Positions 9,428 to 17,579 are shown, counted from the first letter of the stretch. The stretch is DNA of 42,677 bases from Flavobacteriaceae bacterium (GCA_024743095.1 JANSXF010000037.1:1-42677); one strand, 5' to 3'. The notes: a model not told the origin generated them from the letters alone. Program-made: numbers and translations.

Positions 9428-11068
9428 TTAAATGGTCCTACCTGTGTTGATTACATTGATTCCGTTAAACCGGGATGTGGAACTACCATGCGAAACGGCG
9501 CTTACCTGAGATGGCTGTCCTTTTCCATCGAAGAAAGAACCGAACAACCTATAGTCGTCCTTATCACATATTTTAGCACAGGAATTCCAGAACTCTTGGG
9601 TGTTGGACTGATAGGCCACATCTTCGAGCATACCTACTATCTCACCGTTCTTGATTTCGTAGAACAAGGTTCCCCCAAATTGGAAGTTGTAACGCTGTTG
9701 GTCAATGGAGTAAGAACCACGACCCAAAATGTAGATACCTTTTTCCACATCTTTGATCATGTCCTGCAAGGAATATTTTTCCTTACCTGGCTCCAAAGAC
9801 ACATTGGGCATTCGCTGGAACTGCACATCTTCCCAACTTTGGGCATAGCAACATCCATGTGATTCGTTTTGATCGATCATATGAACTTGATCTCGGATGG
9901 CCTGGTAGTTCACCAAGGTTCCGTTTCTGATCAAATCCCATTTTTTGGTCTTTACTCCTTCATCATCATAACCAACGGCACCCAAAGAACCTTCTTGGGT
10001 CTTATCGGCCACAATGTTCACGATATCGCTGCCGTAGTTAAAGTCCTTGGATTCCCATTTGTCCAAAGTTGCAAAACTGGTTCCTGCATAGTTGGCCTCG
10101 TAACCCAAGACACGATCCAATTCCAATGGGTGTCCCACAGATTCGTGAATGGTCAATCCCAGGTGGTTGGGCTCCAGTACCAAATCGTATTTACCGGCTT
10201 CCACGGATTTCGCGGACAATTTCTCTTTGGCCTGTTTTGCGGCCATTGTTGCATCTTCTACAATATCGTAGCTTCTATTGTATAGTTTGATGCCCTGTGG
10301 ACCTGCTAGTTTTTCAGATTCCAGACCGTCCATATATTCATAGCCCATGCCCATTGGCGCACTCAAGGCCTGACGGCTTCTGAACTTACCCTCTGCACGA
10401 TCGATCGCCGTAACGTTAAAGGTTGGCCAAATTCGATGCACATCCTGATCAATATAAGATCCATCGGTAGAAGCAAAATACTTTTGTTCGTTCACCATAA
10501 AGAGGGCAGAGTTCACAAAATTGGCGCCGTTCTCCATAGCGGCGGAGTTTGCGCTCAAAAGCAAATCCACTTTTTCGGAAATAGGCACTTCTTTAAAATC
10601 CTTCTTTATCGGGGTTTTCCAAGATACCTCGCCATGTCCCTGTACCGGTGCCAAAACAACGGGTTCTTTTTGAATCTTTGAATTGGCCTTGGCAATGGAA
10701 ACAGCATGCTGTGTTGCTTTTTTGATTCCATCCTCGGTCACATCATTGGTAGAGGAAAAACCCCAAGTACCATTGGCTATAACACGGATTCCAATTCCAA
10801 AGGATTCGGTATTCACCACATTTTGGACTTTGTCCTCACGTGTAAAGACATACTGGTTCAGGTACCTTCCTATTCGGGCATCCGCATAGGTGGCTCCCAT
10901 GGATTTGGCGGTATTTAGGGCAACATCTGCCATTTTCTTTTTAAGAACGGTATCCATACCCGGTTCGAGCAATGCTTCCGCAGGAATGTCGTTTCCCAAA
11001 AGAAGCGAGGGCATCATCATGGCCCCTGCACCCATACCGGCGTACTGTACAAAATCTCTTCTTTTCAT
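9428..11068 (-). CDS. tldD: TldD family metalloprotease with twin-arginine-like leader
   Basis: The 546-residue TldD homologue has the zinc-binding HESVGH motif at residues 308-313, followed by PLELDR. The N terminus (KRRDFVQYAG followed by an Ala/Met/Leu-rich stretch to about residue 25) looks like a Tat signal, with RR-x-F-V close to the consensus. TldD is the catalytic subunit of the TldD/TldE peptidase. It is the first gene of the minus-strand operon and has a candidate promoter about 40 bp upstream. If the Tat signal is real, TldD would be outside the cytoplasm while TldE has no signal. Confidence 0.93.
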   Translation of the reverse strand: MKRRDFVQYAGMGAGAMMMPSLLLGNDIPAEALLEPGMDTVLKKKMADVALNTAKSMGATYADARIGRYLNQYVFTREDKVQNVVNTESFGIGIRVIANGTWGFSSTNDVTEDGIKKATQHAVSIAKANSKIQKEPVVLAPVQGHGEVSWKTPIKKDFKEVPISEKVDLLLSANSAAMENGANFVNSALFMVNEQKYFASTDGSYIDQDVHRIWPTFNVTAIDRAEGKFRSRQALSAPMGMGYEYMDGLESEKLAGPQGIKLYNRSYDIVEDATMAAKQAKEKLSAKSVEAGKYDLVLEPNHLGLTIHESVGHPLELDRVLGYEANYAGTSFATLDKWESKDFNYGSDIVNIVADKTQEGSLGAVGYDDEGVKTKKWDLIRNGTLVNYQAIRDQVHMIDQNESHGCCYAQSWEDVQFQRMPNVSLEPGKEKYSLQDMIKDVEKGIYILGRGSYSIDQQRYNFQFGGTLFYEIKNGEIVGMLEDVAYQSNTQEFWNSCAKICDKDDYRLFGSFFDGKGQPSQVSAVSHGSSTSRFNGINVINTGRTI

Positions 11069-11107
11069 TTTGATTAGTTATTTGATTTATTTTGAGTTAA
11101 TAATAGG

Positions 11108-11137
11108 CAAGAATATCTTAATAATAATCGGTCCAAA
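11108..11137 (-). promoter_or_regulatory. candidate promoter of the tldD operon
   Basis: On the minus strand TTTG (11137-11134) is followed after 18 bp by TATTCTTG (11115-11108). This fits the Bacteroidetes pattern TTTG then TAnnTTTG with one mismatch. The predicted transcript starts about 35-40 bases before the tldD ATG. Confidence 0.5.
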
Positions 11138-11403
11138 TCCCTGGCTTTTAAAATTAAGTAGTGCATACTTAGCTTTATGTTAATTTTAACCTAAAATCCT
11201 TGAACAACAGTCTATAGGCCCCGAACGACCAACCATAATTTCAAATACCTTAAAATCCGGTATTGTTTATTCGCGACTATACAACCGAATGAATAAGCAA
11301 AGTACAAGGTTTACCTCACAATGGCATCGACCATTATATCTGTATTGATTTTCTACATTTTGTTACAGTACATTCCAAATTGATTATAATGTGACGAGAA
11401 TCT
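11138..11403. other. non-coding divergent spacer between tldD and cls
   Basis: This A/T-rich stretch separates the divergent tldD and cls genes. Besides the two promoters at its ends I see no gene, clear terminator hairpin or copy of the stress-island palindrome. A partial TGAT-N4-ATGT sequence at 11381-11392 is not symmetric and is wrongly spaced from the cls -7 element. Confidence 0.5.
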
Positions 11404-11411
11404 TATCTTTG
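11404..11411 (+). promoter_or_regulatory. candidate -7 promoter element of cls
   Basis: TATCTTTG matches the Bacteroidetes -7 consensus TAnnTTTG exactly. A TTG lies 21 bp upstream (11380-11382). The predicted start of transcription is about 10-20 bases before the ATGs at 11429 and 11438, which argues against the GTG at 11420 as initiator. Confidence 0.5.
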
Positions 11412-11428
11412 AAACAAACGTGGATTAT

Positions 11429-12844
11429 ATGGACCACATGCTCATACCTATCCTCATTGCGCTCTACATACTGATTGCACTGACCATGGTCGTAAGCTTG
11501 TTATTGAACGGGGTAAGGCCCAGCAAGACCTTGGCTTGGCTGTTGGCCATCTTTACCATCCCCGTAGCAGGTGTCCTGCTATATATTTTGTTTGGCAGGA
11601 ACAGGAGAAGGTCCAAGATGTTTTCCTTGAAAAATCAGTTTGCCCCCATTCAACCATTGGAAAACGCAAATTGTAATCCCCAGATCTCAGATGATAAGCT
11701 CAAAATAACCCATTTGATCAACAAAACAACCAATTGCAGCATAACGTGCCATAACGATTTAGAGTTGTTGAAGGATGGAAAAATTACCTTTGAAAGCATA
11801 TTTGAGGCCATCGAAGGGGCCAAAGAGCACATACATTTACAATATTACATTTTTGAAGATGGCGAACTGGCTGATAGACTTCTGGATATTTTTGAAAGGA
11901 AGGTGGCGAGCAACGTAACCATAAGATTGCTCTACGATGGTATCGGCAGTTATTCACTAAGTAAGAAATACCTCAAAAAACTCAAGGATATAGGTGTTGA
12001 AACAGCACAGTTCCTTCCCTTTAAGTTTGGAAGGTTTCTGGCTTCATTAAACTATCGGAACCATAGGAAAATAATCGTGATCGACAATAAAATAGGGTTT
12101 ACCGGTGGCATCAATATTTCGGACAAGTATCTTAGGGGCGACCAAACATTGGGAAAATGGCACGATACCCATCTAAAAATAGAAGGTGAGGCCGTTGACT
12201 TTTTGAACCGATTATTTGTCACGGACTGGTTTTTGGCCAGTGGCAAAAAAGTGGAAGCCTCCAATTTTAAAACCCAAGCGATCCATAGGCATAAAACTTC
12301 ACTACAAATTGTACCCAGTGGTCCGGACGATGATTTTGATGTAATGGAACAGGTCTATTTTTCCATTATCAATAGTTCTCAAAAATACCTATACATCGTA
12401 AATCCATATATAATTCCAAACCATGCCATACTGCAGGCGCTCATGACCGCCGCACTGAGCGGTGTGGATGTCAGGATTCTAATGTCGACCACCACCGATA
12501 TCAAATTGGTGGACTGGTGCGTTAGGGCCTATTTTGAATCCTATCTCAAGGCTGGCATTAAAATATATTTATATGCCGACGGCTTTTTGCACAGTAAGGT
12601 CATGTTGTGCGACGATGAGATTGCCAGTGTAGGAACCGCCAATCTAGACAATAGGAGTCTGCAGCAAAATTATGAAGCACAAGTGTTCGTTTATGACAGG
12701 GACTTGTGCAAAAGGATGAAATCAGATTTTTTTAAGGATTGTGAAAAATCATTGATTTTGAACGATTACAACCAATACAAGGAAAGACCTTGGATCCAAA
12801 AATTGATTCAGGGCTTTGCCAAATTATTGAGTCCCCTTCTATAG
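11429..12844 (+). CDS. cls: cardiolipin synthase (PLD superfamily)
   Basis: This cardiolipin synthase makes cardiolipin from two phosphatidylglycerols (or a related phospholipid pair) at the inner membrane. Two N-terminal membrane helices (about residues 5-27 and 35-57, the PLDc_N region) are followed by two PLD active sites. The first is HRKIIVID near residue 212 and the second HSKVMLCDDE near residue 390, the latter followed by GTANLDNRS. I chose the ATG at 11429; the open frame also has a GTG at 11420 and an ATG at 11438. Its stop overlaps the converging ldhA stop by 6 bp (CTATAG, which holds both stop codons). It has its own promoter. Confidence 0.95.
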   Translation: MDHMLIPILIALYILIALTMVVSLLLNGVRPSKTLAWLLAIFTIPVAGVLLYILFGRNRRRSKMFSLKNQFAPIQPLENANCNPQISDDKLKITHLINKTTNCSITCHNDLELLKDGKITFESIFEAIEGAKEHIHLQYYIFEDGELADRLLDIFERKVASNVTIRLLYDGIGSYSLSKKYLKKLKDIGVETAQFLPFKFGRFLASLNYRNHRKIIVIDNKIGFTGGINISDKYLRGDQTLGKWHDTHLKIEGEAVDFLNRLFVTDWFLASGKKVEASNFKTQAIHRHKTSLQIVPSGPDDDFDVMEQVYFSIINSSQKYLYIVNPYIIPNHAILQALMTAALSGVDVRILMSTTTDIKLVDWCVRAYFESYLKAGIKIYLYADGFLHSKVMLCDDEIASVGTANLDNRSLQQNYEAQVFVYDRDLCKRMKSDFFKDCEKSLILNDYNQYKERPWIQKLIQGFAKLLSPLL

Positions 12845-13846
12845 TGTTACGGTCTGGAAACCCAGTTCGTTTTTGCAGGTTTTTCCTTTTTCCCAACAAT
12901 CCAAATTGTAAATGGTGGCCTCGGCGATCCTCAACAACGCTTCTCTTGTGGCAAATGCTTGGTGTGGCGTCAAAAGTACATTGGGCAGATCGATCAATTC
13001 TTGAAGCAGCTCATCGGTAATGCCCGTTTTGCTGTTATCCTTAAAAAAGATTCCTCTTTCACGCTCATAAACGTCCGTGGCATATCCCCCAAGGTGTCCG
13101 TCCTTTAACACCTTGACCAGATCTTCTGTTTTTACAATACCTCCTCGCGCCGTATTGATCAATATGGCTCCCTGTTTCATTGCCAAGAACATGGGTTCAT
13201 AAAAAATATGGTGTGTTTCATAGGTTAGCGGTGCATTGATACTGATAACATCGGATCGTCTGCACAGTTCTTCCAAGGGAAGGTATTCCACATCGTAGTG
13301 GCTTTCCAGATAATGGTTACGTCTTACATCATTGGCCACCACCTTGCACCCAAAAGCATGGAAAATTTTCACCAAAATAGAACCTATCCTCCCTGTTCCA
13401 AAAATACCGACCGTCTTTCCGTTCAAATCAAAGCCCATTAAATTATCCAAAGTAAAATCATATTGTTTTACCTGGGCATTTGCCTGAATGAGCCTACGGT
13501 TGATCGCCAACAATAAACCTACGGCATGTTCTGCAATTGCATGGGGGGAGTATTCCGGTGCATAAGCCACTTTTAGTCCGATTCTTTTTGCGGATTTAAC
13601 GCTTACATTGTTATAGCCCGTTGACCTTAAAGTGATGTATTTAACCCCCAGATCATGGAGGATTTCCAGAACAACCAGACAGGCATCATCGTTTGAAAAG
13701 ACACAAACGGCATCATAACCTGCGGCCATAACAGCCGTTGAGGAATCCAATGTTTCCGGAACAAAGGTCATTTTATGCTTGCCGTTATTGAATTTTTCCA
13801 AGTTTTTTATCTCAAAATCCTTGGCGCTGTACACCAATACCTTCAT
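12839..13846 (-). CDS. ldhA: D-2-hydroxyacid dehydrogenase, D-lactate dehydrogenase type
   Basis: The 335-residue NAD-dependent dehydrogenase has the nucleotide-binding motif GTGRIG (about 150-155). The catalytic triad of D-2-hydroxyacid dehydrogenases is present: Arg234 (NTARGG), Glu261 (DVYERE) and His295 (TPHQAF). The SPHAIAEHAVGL and DVYERERG motifs are those of fermentative D-lactate dehydrogenase (LdhA), which reduces pyruvate to D-lactate; other 2-keto acids are possible. I chose ATG 13846 over a TTG at 13855. It follows a small unknown gene by 10 bp and should share its promoter with the FNR/Crp-like site, which fits a low-oxygen or energy-stress role. Confidence 0.92.
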   Translation of the reverse strand: MKVLVYSAKDFEIKNLEKFNNGKHKMTFVPETLDSSTAVMAAGYDAVCVFSNDDACLVVLEILHDLGVKYITLRSTGYNNVSVKSAKRIGLKVAYAPEYSPHAIAEHAVGLLLAINRRLIQANAQVKQYDFTLDNLMGFDLNGKTVGIFGTGRIGSILVKIFHAFGCKVVANDVRRNHYLESHYDVEYLPLEELCRRSDVISINAPLTYETHHIFYEPMFLAMKQGAILINTARGGIVKTEDLVKVLKDGHLGGYATDVYERERGIFFKDNSKTGITDELLQELIDLPNVLLTPHQAFATREALLRIAEATIYNLDCWEKGKTCKNELGFQTVTL

Positions 13847-13856
13847 TTTGTTCAAT

Positions 13857-14300
13857 TTAATTCAACAATCGTTTTTGCTTTTTGCGCTTAATCACTTTGG
13901 ACACGATGTCGAAAATGCGGTTTTTGGCATCTCTGTACCCTATAAAGTAATCCGTTACATCCTTGGCCAGGTCATTGTGCGTCTCCAAATATGCCGCCTC
14001 CATCTTTTCTTGGTCAACCTGGTCAACCATGACCTGCAGCTGGTTCTCGTGCAGCTGTACTTTTTTAAAAAGTTTCACCAAATCCTTCTCGGATATGTTC
14101 AACGACTCCACTACGGGCCGTATGGTCTTGAACATATCGGAATCGATTATATCCAAGGTATAATCCTTAACCATTTGGTCGAGGAATTTTTGTTCATCAC
14201 GGGCAAATTTTAGTTCGGAAGACCATTTTTTGGATTCTTCGTGCAGTTCTTCTGCACTGAACCATTCCCTAAACCTTCTTTTGTTTGATTTTGTTTCCAT
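13857..14300 (-). CDS. small charged helical protein of unknown function
   Basis: The 147-residue soluble protein is rich in Lys, Glu and Asp with predicted long helices (for example residues 17-50 and 85-130). It has no signal peptide or membrane segment. I do not recognise the family. Start is ATG 14300, with a GTG immediately upstream. It is the first gene of a two-gene unit with the D-lactate dehydrogenase. It has an FNR/Crp-like promoter about 96 bp upstream and a hairpin in the leader. Co-regulation with universal stress proteins suggests a stress role; nothing more specific can be said. Confidence 0.75.
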   Translation of the reverse strand: METKSNKRRFREWFSAEELHEESKKWSSELKFARDEQKFLDQMVKDYTLDIIDSDMFKTIRPVVESLNISEKDLVKLFKKVQLHENQLQVMVDQVDQEKMEAAYLETHNDLAKDVTDYFIGYRDAKNRIFDIVSKVIKRKKQKRLLN

Positions 14301-14316
14301 CACAATACTGCTTTGG

Positions 14317-14342
14317 GCGGTAGTTGCCTATAGATCTACCGC
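14317..14342 (-). other. hairpin in the predicted leader of the unknown protein-ldhA mRNA
   Basis: GCGGTAG and CTACCGC form a perfect 7-bp stem around a 12-nt loop. The hairpin falls between the predicted transcription start (about 14353) and the ATG at 14300. There is no T-tract after it on the minus strand, so it is not a standard terminator for the upstream eRF1-like gene. It may affect translation or mRNA stability. Confidence 0.35.
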
Positions 14343-14359
14343 TAATTTTTATCGCACCA

Positions 14360-14402
14360 TGAAAGTAAGGCCCGATCGATTGTTATAAAATGATTTATAT
14401 CA
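14360..14402 (-). promoter_or_regulatory. FNR/Crp-like operator plus -7 element for unknown protein-ldhA
   Basis: The palindrome TGAT-TTAT-ATCA occupies 14391-14402. On the minus strand the element TACTTTCA (14367-14360) lies 33 bp away centre to centre, placing the palindrome at about -41.5. It is one of seven similarly spaced sites in the island. Confidence 0.6.
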
Positions 14403-14416
14403 TCTTGACAGTTTGA

Positions 14417-14869
14417 TCAATTGGATTCCGGGTATCGGTCATCAATCCCAAAAGAGTGCTTTACCAATGCCTTAAATTGGTTCTGGGTCATACTGTCCGT
14501 TGTTTTTGTTTTTTTTACCTTGGCGGCCAATTTGGAATGCCGTGCCTTTAATGCGTCCAAAAATTTATCCGGGGTTTGTGCAGGTCCAAAAATGGCTATT
14601 TCATCGGCATCGGAGACTTGTTCCGCTATTTCTTCAAAATAATCTTTTAATTGGTGTTTCTCCCTTTCAAGATATTTGCTGTCCTGTACCACATCTTGTG
14701 GGCCCCACTTTGTTTTGGAACGGGCACCTCCCTTGGGATTAAAAAAATCCAGTTCCGAAGGAATGTTAAAGAAACTTTCCTTGCCATTTTCCAATACCAC
14801 TCCGTTGGCCTCTTGTTTATCCAACCATATTCCTACCTGTTTCATAGACTTATCATTTTCAATTATCAT
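14417..14869 (-). CDS. small eRF1-domain-like (baeRF/translational machinery) protein
   Basis: The 150-residue soluble protein starts with a beta strand reading MKQVGIWLDKQEANGVVLENGKE. It continues with a strand-loop EIAIFGPAQTPDKFLDAL and ends with TDSMTQNQFKALVKHSFG. This order (IWLD...A start, FGP middle, D-x-MTxNQ end) resembles the bacterial eRF1-like or 'translational machinery' family, related to the central domain of eRF1/Vms1. A role at the ribosome under stress is therefore possible. The assignment is by remembered motif pattern only. The gene has its own FNR/Crp-like promoter and a hairpin at the 5' end of its predicted mRNA. Confidence 0.7.
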   Translation of the reverse strand: MIIENDKSMKQVGIWLDKQEANGVVLENGKESFFNIPSELDFFNPKGGARSKTKWGPQDVVQDSKYLEREKHQLKDYFEEIAEQVSDADEIAIFGPAQTPDKFLDALKARHSKLAAKVKKTKTTDSMTQNQFKALVKHSFGIDDRYPESN

Positions 14870-14903
14870 TCAGTTCCGGTATAAGTGTTTTTCACTCATA
14901 TGC

Positions 14904-14922
14904 AAACCATTATATATGGTTT
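14904..14922 (-). other. hairpin at the predicted 5' end of the eRF1-like mRNA
   Basis: AAACCAT and ATGGTTT form a perfect 7-bp stem around a 5-nt loop. It begins almost exactly at the predicted transcription start (about 14920). Such 5' hairpins can protect mRNA from decay. It is A/T-rich, so chance is possible. Confidence 0.3.
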
Positions 14923-14926
14923 CTAA

Positions 14927-14969
14927 AGAAAATACATTGAATTTTAATACTATGCCATGATTTTTATCA
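14927..14969 (-). promoter_or_regulatory. FNR/Crp-like operator plus -7 element for the eRF1-like gene
   Basis: The palindrome TGAT-TTTT-ATCA lies at 14958-14969 and overlaps the last bases of usp1. TATTTTCT (14934-14927, minus strand) is 33 bp away centre to centre. The predicted leader is about 50 bases. Confidence 0.6.
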
Positions 14970-15782
14970 ACTTGGATCATTGGGAAGGATCAAAAAAGGT
15001 ATTTTCAATTTTGTATTGAGTTCTTTGATGATTCCCTTGCCCATGAACTCCAAGAAAAAATGGTGCGGATAGTAGACCATACAGAGCATATCAATGTTCC
15101 AAAGGTCCACAAACTCCAATATGGTATTTACCTTTCCTTGAAAAACCGGAAGTTTAACCTCTTTAGAGGCATTTTCAGAGATTGTTGATAAAAACTTGGC
15201 CTTGTTCTTCTTGGTGTTGGCAGTAGCTGCGCCCTCCTCAATACTCATTGGCACAATTACACTGTCCGCTAAACCGCTAAAAAAACGAAGTTTCTCAATG
15301 TGCTGTTCTGCAATTGGGTAAGCATAATTCGAAGCAAAGCCAATTTTACCAATTTTTTCAAAATCGATTTCCAAGGGAACGATCAAGATAGGGCAACACG
15401 TAATTTCCCGCACCAATTGCATGGCATTGTTCCCGAACAAGATGTGCCTTACCTCCTCTTTTCCTTTGTTGCCGATAACAGCAAGGTCCACTTTATTCTC
15501 CCTGGCATAATCCGCCACGCCTTTGGCCAAATCGGAGCATAGGGATATTTTCTCAAAAAGATGTTGCCTATTGTCCCCTAGGTCTCTCACCAACCGGTGC
15601 ACCAAGGCATCCAGGCCTTGTGCAGAATCCAATTTGTCCTTTTTTATATCGGGGCCGTTTTCACCACTGCATACATTCACAATATGAAAGGTGCACATTT
15701 TGTTCTTGAACCATAGTGCCGCATAATACAGTGCATTATAGGAATTATTGGAAAAATCGGTGGGCGCAATTACATGTAACAT
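14967..15782 (-). CDS. universal stress protein, two UspA domains (usp1)
   Basis: The 271-residue protein has two UspA folds. The N-terminal one starts LHVIAPTDFSNNSYNALYYAA and has the ATP-binding-type loop VIGNKGKEEVRHILFGNNAMQLV (about 117-139), close to G-x2-G-x9-G(S/T/N). The C-terminal half (about 150-271) is degenerate and lacks a clear nucleotide loop. Universal stress proteins bind ATP and support survival under energy, oxygen or nutrient stress. It lies 9 bp downstream of usp2 and should be in the same transcript. Confidence 0.9.
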   Translation of the reverse strand: MLHVIAPTDFSNNSYNALYYAALWFKNKMCTFHIVNVCSGENGPDIKKDKLDSAQGLDALVHRLVRDLGDNRQHLFEKISLCSDLAKGVADYARENKVDLAVIGNKGKEEVRHILFGNNAMQLVREITCCPILIVPLEIDFEKIGKIGFASNYAYPIAEQHIEKLRFFSGLADSVIVPMSIEEGAATANTKKNKAKFLSTISENASKEVKLPVFQGKVNTILEFVDLWNIDMLCMVYYPHHFFLEFMGKGIIKELNTKLKIPFLILPNDPS

Positions 15783-15791
15783 GATCTTTAC

Positions 15792-16634
15792 TTAAGGGTT
15801 GAGGGGAAGTACTAAAAAAGGTACATTGCTGTGCATGCCTATTTTTTTGATCATAGGTTCCAAAAAAAGACGTTCTAAAAAAGAATGCTTGTTTTTCACC
15901 ATGGCCAGAAGCTCTACGGAGGATTTTTCCTGGAAATTATTGATGGCGGTTATCAATTCTTGATCGGGCAAATCGTAAAACTCGTAATTGTGTTCCAACA
16001 GTTTGCCTTCCAAGTGGGCTTTGTTGTCCATTTGCTCCCGATCAAGCCCTTCTGCAGAAGAGACATGTACAATATGTAATTTGGAATGCCATAATTTGGA
16101 GAACCGGAGCAAAAAGTCCAAATGGGCCTTTATATAGTCCACTTCATAGTCGGTAGGGAACAAAATATTCCTTGGAGGTTTATATTCAAAATCGTTAGGT
16201 ACTGCCAATACGGGTGTTTTGGATTTTTGAATGACATGAACGGTATTGGAACCAAAAAGAATTTCTTTGGCCCCGGTGGCCCCTTGTGTTCCCATTATGA
16301 TCAAATCAATTGGTTCTTTGCCAGATATGGATTCTATTTCATCGCTCAGTCCATTCAGGGCAGTATGGGTTATATACGTATGTTTGGATTCATTAAACTG
16401 GGACTTTATCCGTTCTACTGTTTCTTCCAATGCTTCTTCCGCCCTCTGTCTCTGGTCGTCGGGCAGGCCCAATTGTCCCGGACTGCCCAAAGTATAGTCC
16501 ACTCTATAAACCGGCGGCATGTATGCATGTACCAAATAAAATGTACAGGTATGGTCCTCCAATGACTTTATTGCATATGAAATGGCATGAAACGCATTTT
16601 CCGAAAAATCGGTGGGCAATACTATTGTGATCAT
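15792..16634 (-). CDS. universal stress protein, two UspA domains (usp2)
   Basis: The 280-residue tandem UspA protein starts with ITIVLPTDFSENAFHAISYA. The first domain has an intact ATP-type loop, IMGTQGATGAKEILFGSNTV (about 115-134), followed by PVLAVP. The second domain (from about 150, NILFPTDYEVDYIKAHLDFL) lacks the loop. It is first in a two-gene unit with usp1. It has an FNR/Crp-like site 67 bp upstream of the ATG and a predicted leader of about 24 bases. Confidence 0.92.
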   Translation of the reverse strand: MITIVLPTDFSENAFHAISYAIKSLEDHTCTFYLVHAYMPPVYRVDYTLGSPGQLGLPDDQRQRAEEALEETVERIKSQFNESKHTYITHTALNGLSDEIESISGKEPIDLIIMGTQGATGAKEILFGSNTVHVIQKSKTPVLAVPNDFEYKPPRNILFPTDYEVDYIKAHLDFLLRFSKLWHSKLHIVHVSSAEGLDREQMDNKAHLEGKLLEHNYEFYDLPDQELITAINNFQEKSSVELLAMVKNKHSFLERLFLEPMIKKIGMHSNVPFLVLPLNP

Positions 16635-16664
16635 ATCTCAAAGAATTTTGAATGTTTCTTATGG

Positions 16665-16707
16665 TAAAGCTATCCAAAGTATCTATACCATTCTATGATT
16701 TACATCA
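16665..16707 (-). promoter_or_regulatory. FNR/Crp-like operator plus -7 element for usp2-usp1
   Basis: The palindrome TGAT-TTAC-ATCA lies at 16696-16707. TAGCTTTA (16672-16665, minus strand) lies 33 bp from it centre to centre. This is one of the best members of the seven-site set. Confidence 0.65.
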
Positions 16708-16745
16708 CATCTGCTTCAAAATCAAAAGTATGAACAGACCCTATA

Positions 16746-17579
16746 TTATTCATGTATTGCGTAAAAGGGCACTTTTGTATGAAAACTGATTTGCTCCACC
16801 ATGGAATCGAACAGAATATGTTGGATAAAGTTCAGGTTTTTGGCCACCATCACCATCATATCCACCTCCCTGCTCTCCACAAAGCACTGTATGGCCGCCT
16901 TTACACTTTGGTTGGTTATGGTGTGGAAACTATGGGTTCCAGGAAATGCTTCCTCCATAAAGTCCATAAGATATTCCTTGTTCTTTTTCTGCTCTTCATT
17001 AAGGTCGCCCCCATTTTTGAGAGCGTTCATGACCCTAAGCTTTGCTTTCCCAAGTTTTACCACTTCTTCCATGGGCCGGAGGATCTTTAGGGAATAAAAT
17101 ATATTGTAATCCGTGGGGAATGCTATTTCCCTTGGTTTGGACAGATCGACCTGGGGAGGCACAACAAGGGTATTGCATTGTACCTTTGTGATCACATCAC
17201 CTGCATTTGTTCCAACAACTTTTTCCTTTAGGCCAGAAGCTCCCTTGGTTCCCATCACAATAAGATCAATATTGTTTTCTTCCAAGTGCTTTTTGATCAT
17301 GGGAACAAAAAAACCATACTCGTGCAATGGAAAAAAAAAGTGGTCGGCCTCGGTACTGTGCCTTCGCAATTCCTTGACCAGTTCGGTCAGTCCATGCTTG
17401 GTATTTATAGCTGTTCCATCTGTTTCTTCAAAATTTTGGGCGTCCTTTTTTGTATCCAACAGTGTACCGACATAGAGCAAATAAAAGTTGCACTCCAATG
17501 AGCTGAACAGTACTTGTGCATACTTGAGCGCCCTTATGGAGTTCTGGGAAAAATCGGTCGGAACCAGAATATTCTTCAT
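16746..17579 (-). CDS. universal stress protein, two UspA domains (usp3)
   Basis: The 277-residue protein starts MKNILVPTDFSQNSIRALKYA. The open frame extends 21 codons upstream, but that extension contains the promoter and operator and is not Usp-like, so I use ATG 17579. The first domain has the ATP-type loop VMGTKGASGLKEKVVGTNAGDV. The second domain (from about 148, REIAFPTDYNIFYSLKIL) has no clear loop. It lies 88 bp downstream of the response regulator gene on the same strand but has its own FNR/Crp-like promoter with a predicted leader of about 14 bases. Confidence 0.92.
   Translation of the reverse strand: MKNILVPTDFSQNSIRALKYAQVLFSSLECNFYLLYVGTLLDTKKDAQNFEETDGTAINTKHGLTELVKELRRHSTEADHFFFPLHEYGFFVPMIKKHLEENNIDLIVMGTKGASGLKEKVVGTNAGDVITKVQCNTLVVPPQVDLSKPREIAFPTDYNIFYSLKILRPMEEVVKLGKAKLRVMNALKNGGDLNEEQKKNKEYLMDFMEEAFPGTHSFHTITNQSVKAAIQCFVESREVDMMVMVAKNLNFIQHILFDSMVEQISFHTKVPFYAIHE

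Noticed and set aside
11381..11392. TGAT-TATA-ATGT near the cls promoter
   Set aside because: The second half does not match and it is too close to the -7 element, so cls was not placed in the regulon.
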